Assembly (NCBI GenBank): GCA_937899245.1
Contig: CALDKB010000027.1
Location: 1 to 9,156, forward strand
Reading direction: 5' to 3'
Source: an uncultured Bacteroidales bacterium
GTDB lineage: Bacteria; Bacteroidota; Bacteroidia; Bacteroidales; ML635J-15
Length of the DNA: 9,156 nt
Positions 7,701 to 9,156 of the stretch are shown here, piece after piece; the stretch's first letter is position 1; the number at the start of each line of letters is the position of its first letter. The notes beneath the pieces were generated by a model. That model did no database searches, was not told the origin of the DNA, and worked only from the letters and a program-made list of their open reading frames with translations. The translations under genes were made by a program, and so were the position numbers.

Positions 7701-9156
7701 GAAATTTCAGGAATAGCTTCTGTTTGTGCTGGGGTTTCTACAACATTGTCAACTACAAGCAATGCTAATTACAGTTATTTGTGGTCAAATTCAGGAGAGA
7801 CTAATAGTATCACAGTTACACCAATGACGGAAACAGGCTATAGTGTTACCGTAACCGACAATGTAAACGGATGTACGGCGGCACAAGAGAACTTTGTAGT
7901 TGCTGTAAATTCACCAAATCCTTCTGGCATTGCAGAAAATGACTTTGTTTGGTCTGGAAATATAGGAACAGACTGGAACGCAACAGGAAACTGGCTGAAG
8001 AAGAGCGCTTCTGCATACTCTGTGGCATCTTCAGCTCCAACTTCCAGCAACAATGTATTTATTGTTACATACGGAAGCTGTGTCAACAATGATTTAATAC
8101 TTTCAGCAAATTCATCGGCAAAGAACATTACTATCGGTGCCGATAAAAATTTGAACCTAAACGGAAATACATTGAATATAGCTGGCGACCTATATAATGA
8201 CGGTATGCTGACCGCAACATCAGGAACGGTTGTCTTCAATGGATCAGCCGACCAGACCGTTAGCAATGCATTAGCCTTGGACAATGTAACATTCGAGCAG
8301 ACGGAATCGAATAAGATATTTGCAGCAAACGGCATTACGGTAAACGGCACGGCCACATTCGTGAAGGGTGTCGTGATCGGCGACATGTCATTTGGCGCAT
8401 CGTCATCATCCACAGGCGCAAGCGTCTCCAGCCACGTTGACGGCGAAGTGACCAAGGCAGGCGGCCTTGCCGGCTTTGTCTTCCCTACAGGAAACAACGG
8501 TGTTTTAGGAACCGTATCGGCAACCGCAACAGGCACGACGAAAGTTCGCTTCCATAATTCGGCATCAGCCGGCGGTTTCACGCAGGAAGGCGGCTTCCCC
8601 CGCTGGTGGAACCAGAACGACATGTGCGCAGAAGATGGAGAAGTCCGCTTCCACCACGTAAGCAACTACGAATACTGGGACATAACCAATACCACGTCGG
8701 ATCTTGCCGGAGCAACGCTCACCTCTACCGGCAACGGCGATGTTCACTTCAATCCAGAAACAGGCGACTACAATTCCGCCAACATCAAGCTCGCCATCTA
8801 CAATGGCTGCTGGAAGAATGCCGGCGGCACGGCAACAGTCAGCAACGACCATGCCGAGATAAGCCTGAGCGGCATCACCATACCACGAACAACACGAGCA
8901 GGCAACGGCATCATAACCTTCGGGTCGCAAAGTCCCGAAACCTTGCTGCCAATCGAACTTACCTCATTCACTGCGGAATGCGACGGCGTCGACGCCATCG
9001 TATCGTGGACAACAGCAACCGAACGCGACAACGACTACTTCGTACTGGAACGTTCGGCCGATGCTCAGAACTTTGTTGAGATAGCACGTATCGCAGGATC
9101 CGGCAGCACGCTCGAACCTACAGACTACAGCTACACAGACTACGAAATGTTCGGCG
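1554..9156 (+). CDS. Giant multidomain secreted adhesin-like protein, probable T9SS substrate (3' end outside window)
   Basis: One frame stays open for 2534 complete codons to the right edge, with no frameshift seen. I chose ATG 1554. ATG 1572 (Met7) is an alternative, because MNNFTNRNF there resembles the MNNIYTKNM start of the broken paralogue. Layout in residues: 1-61 signal peptide; 62-255 beta domain; 256-362 CUB-like; 366-450 BIG_2-like; 451-535 Ig-like; 539-797 ALK/LTK-type Gly-rich domain; 822-905 BIG_2-like; 906-990 Ig_7-like; 991-1065 Ig-like; 1080-1210 beta-helix start; 1222-1389 jelly roll; 1390-1687 beta-helix with Gly-rich loops; 1795-2118 PKD/Ig-like repeats; 2131-2463 beta module; 2464 onward a pre-sorting module. 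The protein should be exported by Sec and carried across the outer membrane by T9SS. The modules suggest binding to glycans or surfaces; no catalytic site is seen. G+C rises strongly after about 8300. No closer name is justified. Confidence 0.95.
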   Translation, partial: MKNIAYMNNFTNRNFSEIEKPTFSSAKPIVHCPLSIVNYPLSIVTALLIVFCLLFGGKAFAQTYYADQAGIIGTGTSGSYEAPINLYYKSFVTQMIYTADEIGLEGKSATIKTISFQFNHTTSVTSKSFTLYLGNTTKSSFSSTTDWITTSNMTSMGSYTITTGSTSGAWVTITLSSTFSYTGGNLVVCFFDNNQDEYPGTSSSTWRYTTSSDYRTMYYRTDSGTVPTITSSTTGTLSTFLPNIKLNIGGTSVTTCSGTLYDSGGSSGNYNIYEDYIYTFYPATSGNNVTIDLTSFASEASYDYFRVYDGTSTSAEQLLNYAGQSLPSPTHYEATNQEGALTVWWHSDQSNNYAGFAATISCVAGCTSRTLTFTTAPSSVALGSTVTCAAAPSVGSGTVTYRSLNTGIATVNASTGEITGVGIGDATIEATVAANGDYCTATTTYSISVVVPTPTITQNTSPLPRCDTENATLVASVSGSVPSGYAFYWYSNSACTTEITSGVSGTNNNTLSYPASSGTPVYCRLEKRVAGTTTQAQTFNYTGGVQTYTVPDGATSLQLEVWGAQGGSYSSTYSGGKGGYSKGTLNSPTAGSTLYVVVGQQPTANTTTPTTGGAIINGGYNGGGSSVVHYWSSSWSLPQGGGGATHIASVSGVLSSLSSQTGNVLIVAGGGSGGVYCYDGSTYRGFSGYAGGGSTSSGYTGGTYTYTANQTTAGNGGSFGLGASYTGKTNYKYGPAGGGGGWYGGGNKQDAQDTYAEEYVHGHGGGSGYIKSTLTNTSSSNGSRSGNGQAMITATIPTMEVASASSAANISIQCFTCNEPNLSYTTTSASVTYGQNSNSYINNTLQNPHSRPITYTSSDPTIASVEENGDGTVTILKKGTVTITASCVAGNDYCEGSASYTLTINCPTMGAPTVTSNYHCGAGDVALSATPGTNGNICRWYNAPNGGTMLNQGNSWTYTGISSTTTGYVTTYNTTSECESSPREPVTATVHPNVISYTVSSSYAPGASVSIPLSGFTSYSWSSNYGTSGSSATITGTANTGLTYHVTASISGTTCTASVDIPITVNETSGGSASDCGTKLIYVSTTGSDSNNGSSTAPVATLAKALTLATGGTSTNPAIIRVASGTYNIDAPLNLISNVIIDGQWTANTTSGVWTKGTAETIINRTASNVEGTATAPRIVAIEGSSKSNFKLQDVKVTTADVTTSTLASGSATSSTITGTPSYSEDFESTTGTAYSTAGSMPTGWYSYTTNTGNYIVAPHVCSGPSYNYYHSGSQSLNLESGTNANNIAYAVMPVNTSGNSVLSFYYSQESSTTGYGTLQVGYVSAQTAQACGNFNSIITITPSTTLHQEVVNISSVPANAYVAFKWQVTTGSYYACCIDDIEVYTIGNYESTTIVTASNYGISTYAVHLSNCSSYELIRCNLAPGSASAGRTGTAGSAGSSATSYSGVGTGSRKGGTGGTSTTGGNAATTSGTYGSGGRGGVAGTSYNTSSIGWCDTQAGGAGGAGTAGSAGVNGIAGANASISNTDYSMYFIPKKASDGTDAGGGGGGGKGGAGGTAACSQAWAAGLTEKTTSSGGTGGYGGGGGEGGAGGTGGYGGGSSFGLYLYNTTLIEPTNTYIVSGTRGTGGTGGAGGTGGAGYAGSVGTAGSKCSYTCDGTVYGGSGGHGGSGGRGGSGGAGGQGAAGVSYKIAIVGAAGLSQGITTGYGTAPSNYIASIDYGNYSRQGCTNSQINVTKNNGTFDSGMYVMDKTPNSSTSTGNNAVMAFPLGLQNKALTESTQYNPYIMITHERTLGSISGAETICGSEETYTYGGTELVNGDVLLWYLVSSDGETQYDSNARVYQGNATDKDYLVDTDALGLSGGTYYIKLLIKSNCCGLSIPIWKEITVGEAPTPIIIQANDYTELTCSRTSITLAVGGVGETAEYSWSDGATSGTNDVSQAGTYIVTVTENGCSAASDGYVITSNTTAPTAVITKSPDVTQIDCTNASISLTAAGGGNYAWSNDATTASYGSALTEAGTYTVTVTTPSNGCTGTASVTLTKDVTAPTVEISGIASVCAGVSTTLSTTSNANYSYLWSNSGETNSITVTPMTETGYSVTVTDNVNGCTAAQENFVVAVNSPNPSGIAENDFVWSGNIGTDWNATGNWLKKSASAYSVASSAPTSSNNVFIVTYGSCVNNDLILSANSSAKNITIGADKNLNLNGNTLNIAGDLYNDGMLTATSGTVVFNGSADQTVSNALALDNVTFEQTESNKIFAANGITVNGTATFVKGVVIGDMSFGASSSSTGASVSSHVDGEVTKAGGLAGFVFPTGNNGVLGTVSATATGTTKVRFHNSASAGGFTQEGGFPRWWNQNDMCAEDGEVRFHHVSNYEYWDITNTTSDLAGATLTSTGNGDVHFNPETGDYNSANIKLAIYNGCWKNAGGTATVSNDHAEISLSGITIPRTTRAGNGIITFGSQSPETLLPIELTSFTAECDGVDAIVSWTTATERDNDYFVLERSADAQNFVEIARIAGSGSTLEPTDYSYTDYEMFG
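1638..1684 (+). repeat. Heptanucleotide tandem repeat inside the signal-peptide region
   Basis: Six full copies of a 7-nt unit, ATTGTCC, occur at 1638-1679: ATTGTCC, ATTGTCC, ATTATCC, ATTGTCA, ATTATCC, ATTGTCC. A partial ATTGT follows at 1680-1684, and two looser copies (ATTGTTA, ATTGTCT) lie a few bases downstream. Six units are 42 bp, so the present length keeps the frame and gives a 7-residue protein repeat. Gain or loss of one or two units would shift the frame and abolish the protein. Confidence 0.85.
1737..2318 (+). other. N-terminal beta-sandwich domain (residues 62-255)
   Basis: It begins just after the signal peptide with IGTGTSGSYEAPINLYYKS and TQMIYTADEIG. It continues with alternating strands that include FTLYLGNTTKSSF and GGNLVVCFFDNN. 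I recall this pattern, '..QxIYTAxEI...ItsIsF....LYLG.T....F', from the start of many secreted Bacteroidota proteins, but I cannot give it a certain family name. The upstream broken gene carries the first part of the same domain. Confidence 0.6.
2319..2639 (+). other. CUB-like domain (residues 256-362)
   Basis: It starts CSGTLYDSGGSSGNY, contains YDYFRVYDG (D303 and D309 in the usual CUB positions), then LTVWWHSD and YAGFAATISC. The first and last residues are Cys256 and Cys362. The length of about 107 residues agrees with the usual 110. CUB domains are extracellular beta-sandwiches that bind proteins or carbohydrates, often using Ca2+. Here the domain is a likely binding module. Confidence 0.75.
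2649..3158 (+). other. BIG_2-like and Ig-like modules (residues 366-535)
   Basis: Residues 366-450 follow the bacterial Ig group 2 pattern: VTYRSLNTGIATVNASTGEI, then TGVGIGDATIEATV, ending TTYSISVV. Residues 451-535 form a second Ig-like unit with FYWYSNSACTTEI and VYCRLE. These are structural spacer or adhesive modules on the cell surface. Confidence 0.65.
3168..3944 (+). other. ALK/LTK-type glycine-rich domain (residues 539-797)
   Basis: It opens FNYTGGVQTYTVPDGATSLQ, then LEVWGAQGG, GGKGGYSKGTL and LYVVVGQ. It proceeds through GGGGATHIAS, VLIVAGGGSGG, GGSFGLGASYTG and GGGGGWYGGG to GGGSGYI. The order of these signatures matches the glycine-rich domain of the receptor kinases ALK and LTK (Pfam Gly_rich family), which is also seen in bacterial surface proteins. 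It folds from polyglycine helices and beta strands. Its role in bacteria is unclear. Confidence 0.7.
4017..4748 (+). other. Second BIG_2-like, Ig_7-like and Ig-like block (residues 822-1065)
   Basis: Residues 822-905 are BIG_2-like (ITYTSSDPTIASVEENGDG, VTILKKGTVTITASC). Residues 906-990 fit the Bacteroidota Ig_7 pattern (CGAGDVALSATPG, RWYNAPNGGTML, then a Cys and REPVTATV). Residues 991-1065 form another Ig-like unit with YSWSSNYGTSG. They act as a stalk between the Gly-rich domain and the beta-helix. Confidence 0.6.
4791..5828 (+). other. Beta-helix start interrupted by an inserted domain (residues 1080-1425)
   Basis: Residues 1080-1210 begin LIYVSTTGSDSNNGSSTAPV and continue IIRVASGTYNI and LISNVIIDGQW, the usual opening of secreted right-handed parallel beta-helix proteins (DUF1565/pectin-lyase-like). 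The run SNFKLQDVKVTTADV is a helix rung. A separate jelly roll then intervenes (residues 1222-1389), and the rung pattern returns at YGISTYAVHLSNCSSYELIR. The helix appears to be split by the insertion. Confidence 0.6.
5217..5720 (+). other. Cleaved-adhesin / choice-of-anchor J jelly roll (residues 1222-1389)
   Basis: The signatures come in the expected order: SYSEDFES, MPTGWYSY, SGSQSLNLESG, AYAVMPV, LSFYYSQ, LQVGYV, AYVAFKWQV and CIDDIEVYTIG. The length of about 168 residues is normal for this family, which is known from Porphyromonas gingivalis gingipain and haemagglutinin adhesin regions and many T9SS substrates. It is a probable ligand-binding module. Confidence 0.75.
5829..6611 (+). other. 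Beta-helix rungs with Gly-Gly-X loops (residues 1426-1686)
   Basis: Long stretches of Gly, Ala, Ser and Thr alternate with short hydrophobic rungs, for example SMYFIPKKASDG and SFGLYLYNTTLIEP. The last loop has consecutive Gly-Gly-X triplets (GGS, GGH, GGS, GGR, GGS, GGA, GGQ). Such loops can pack as polyglycine-II helices beside the beta-helix; that is inference from composition. One Cys pair (CSYTC) lies within the last loop. Several long open frames on both strands here are by-products of the biased composition. Confidence 0.65.
6435..6470 (+). repeat. 18-bp tandem duplication in the Gly-rich region
   Basis: Positions 6435-6452 and 6453-6470 encode the same six residues (GGTGGA) twice. 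They differ only at three wobble positions (GGC in the first, GGT in the second). This indicates a duplication followed by silent drift, or gene conversion between loops. The unit is a multiple of three, so copy changes keep the frame. Confidence 0.7.
6936..7910 (+). other. PKD-like domain and three Ig-like repeats (residues 1795-2118)
   Basis: Residues 1795-1889 are PKD-like (ISGAETICGSEETYTYGG, LLWYLVSSDGET). Three repeats of about 75 residues follow. Each has a Cys, a strand ending YxWS and a closing G.Y.VTVT...GC: AEYSWSDGAT with AGTYIVTVTENGC, NYAWSNDAT with AGTYTVTVTTPSNGC, and YSYLWSNSGE with GYSVTVTDNVNGC. Repeats two and three share the linker TAPT with nearly identical DNA. This architecture recalls SprB-like repeats of gliding and adhesion proteins. 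Confidence 0.65.
7944..8942 (+). other. 'WSG...WNATGNW' beta module (residues 2131-2463)
   Basis: It starts FVWSGNIGTDWNATGNW, a frequent Bacteroidota motif. Strand-rich sequence with NLNLNGNTLNIAGDLYNDG and TVVFNGSADQTVSN follows, resembling short beta-helix or filamentous-type rungs. The second part contains FVFPTGNNG and YWDITNTTSD, which often precede the T9SS tail. No catalytic motif is seen. Confidence 0.55.
8943..9155 (+). other. Pre-sorting module before the expected T9SS C-terminal domain (residues 2464-2534)
   Basis: The sequence LLPIELTSFTAECDG, VSWTTATERDNDYFVLERSA and DAQNFVEIARIAGSG is a classic fibronectin-like unit that sits directly before type IX secretion sorting domains. 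The window stops at about the point where the strand reading '..YYRLKQ.D.DG' would begin. The sorting signal itself is therefore predicted, not seen. Confidence 0.75.

Noticed and set aside
7838..8665. Minus-strand ORF of 275 codons
   Set aside because: It lies fully inside the giant plus-strand frame, which has clear domain signatures here. The antisense opening follows from Thr/Ser/Ala/Gly-rich coding bias.

Overview
The window looks like a piece of a Bacteroidota (Bacteroidetes) chromosome, probably from a Bacteroidia-like lineage that uses the type IX secretion system (T9SS). The evidence is one enormous secreted mosaic protein built from modules typical of that phylum: a CUB-like domain, BIG_2 and other Ig-like domains, a cleaved-adhesin ('choice-of-anchor J') jelly roll, a beta-helix with glycine-rich loops, and a closing 'LPIELTSFTA...DYFVLERSADAQNF' module that normally sits just before a T9SS C-terminal sorting domain. 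Start sites lack a clear Shine-Dalgarno and the spacers are very AT-rich, which also fits. The species cannot be told from this window.

Layout. Positions 1-805 hold no convincing gene. The left part (41-214) carries two copies of a hairpin repeat with a third related motif between them. Positions 308-475 form a large imperfect palindrome. Positions 476-805 are an AT-rich leader ending in a hairpin at 705-738. Positions 857-1111 hold a small basic ORF of unknown function. Two bases later starts a broken reading frame (1114-1518). Its 5' half is a signal peptide plus the first residues of a protein related to the giant adhesin, interrupted by TGA at 1291-1293. Its 3' half resembles a STAS-like (DUF4325) domain, so it appears to be a decayed chimera.

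From 1554 to the right edge (at least 2534 codons, open at the 3' end) runs a single uninterrupted reading frame for the giant surface or secreted protein. Its order is: signal peptide, N-terminal beta domain, CUB-like domain, BIG_2 and Ig-like domains, ALK/LTK-type glycine-rich domain, BIG_2, Ig_7-like and Ig-like domains, beta-helix start, inserted jelly roll, beta-helix with Gly-Gly-X loops, PKD/Ig-like repeats, a 'WSG...WNATGNW' beta module, and the pre-sorting module. The sorting signal itself would lie beyond the window.

The functional picture is an adhesin locus. One intact giant exported protein sits immediately downstream of a relic of a related gene that shares its leader organisation. 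A run of heptanucleotide repeats lies inside the signal-peptide coding region of the intact gene, and base composition rises clearly toward its 3' end. Both point to repeat-driven recombination and domain shuffling at this locus. All functional assignments come from reading the translation by eye; no database search was run.
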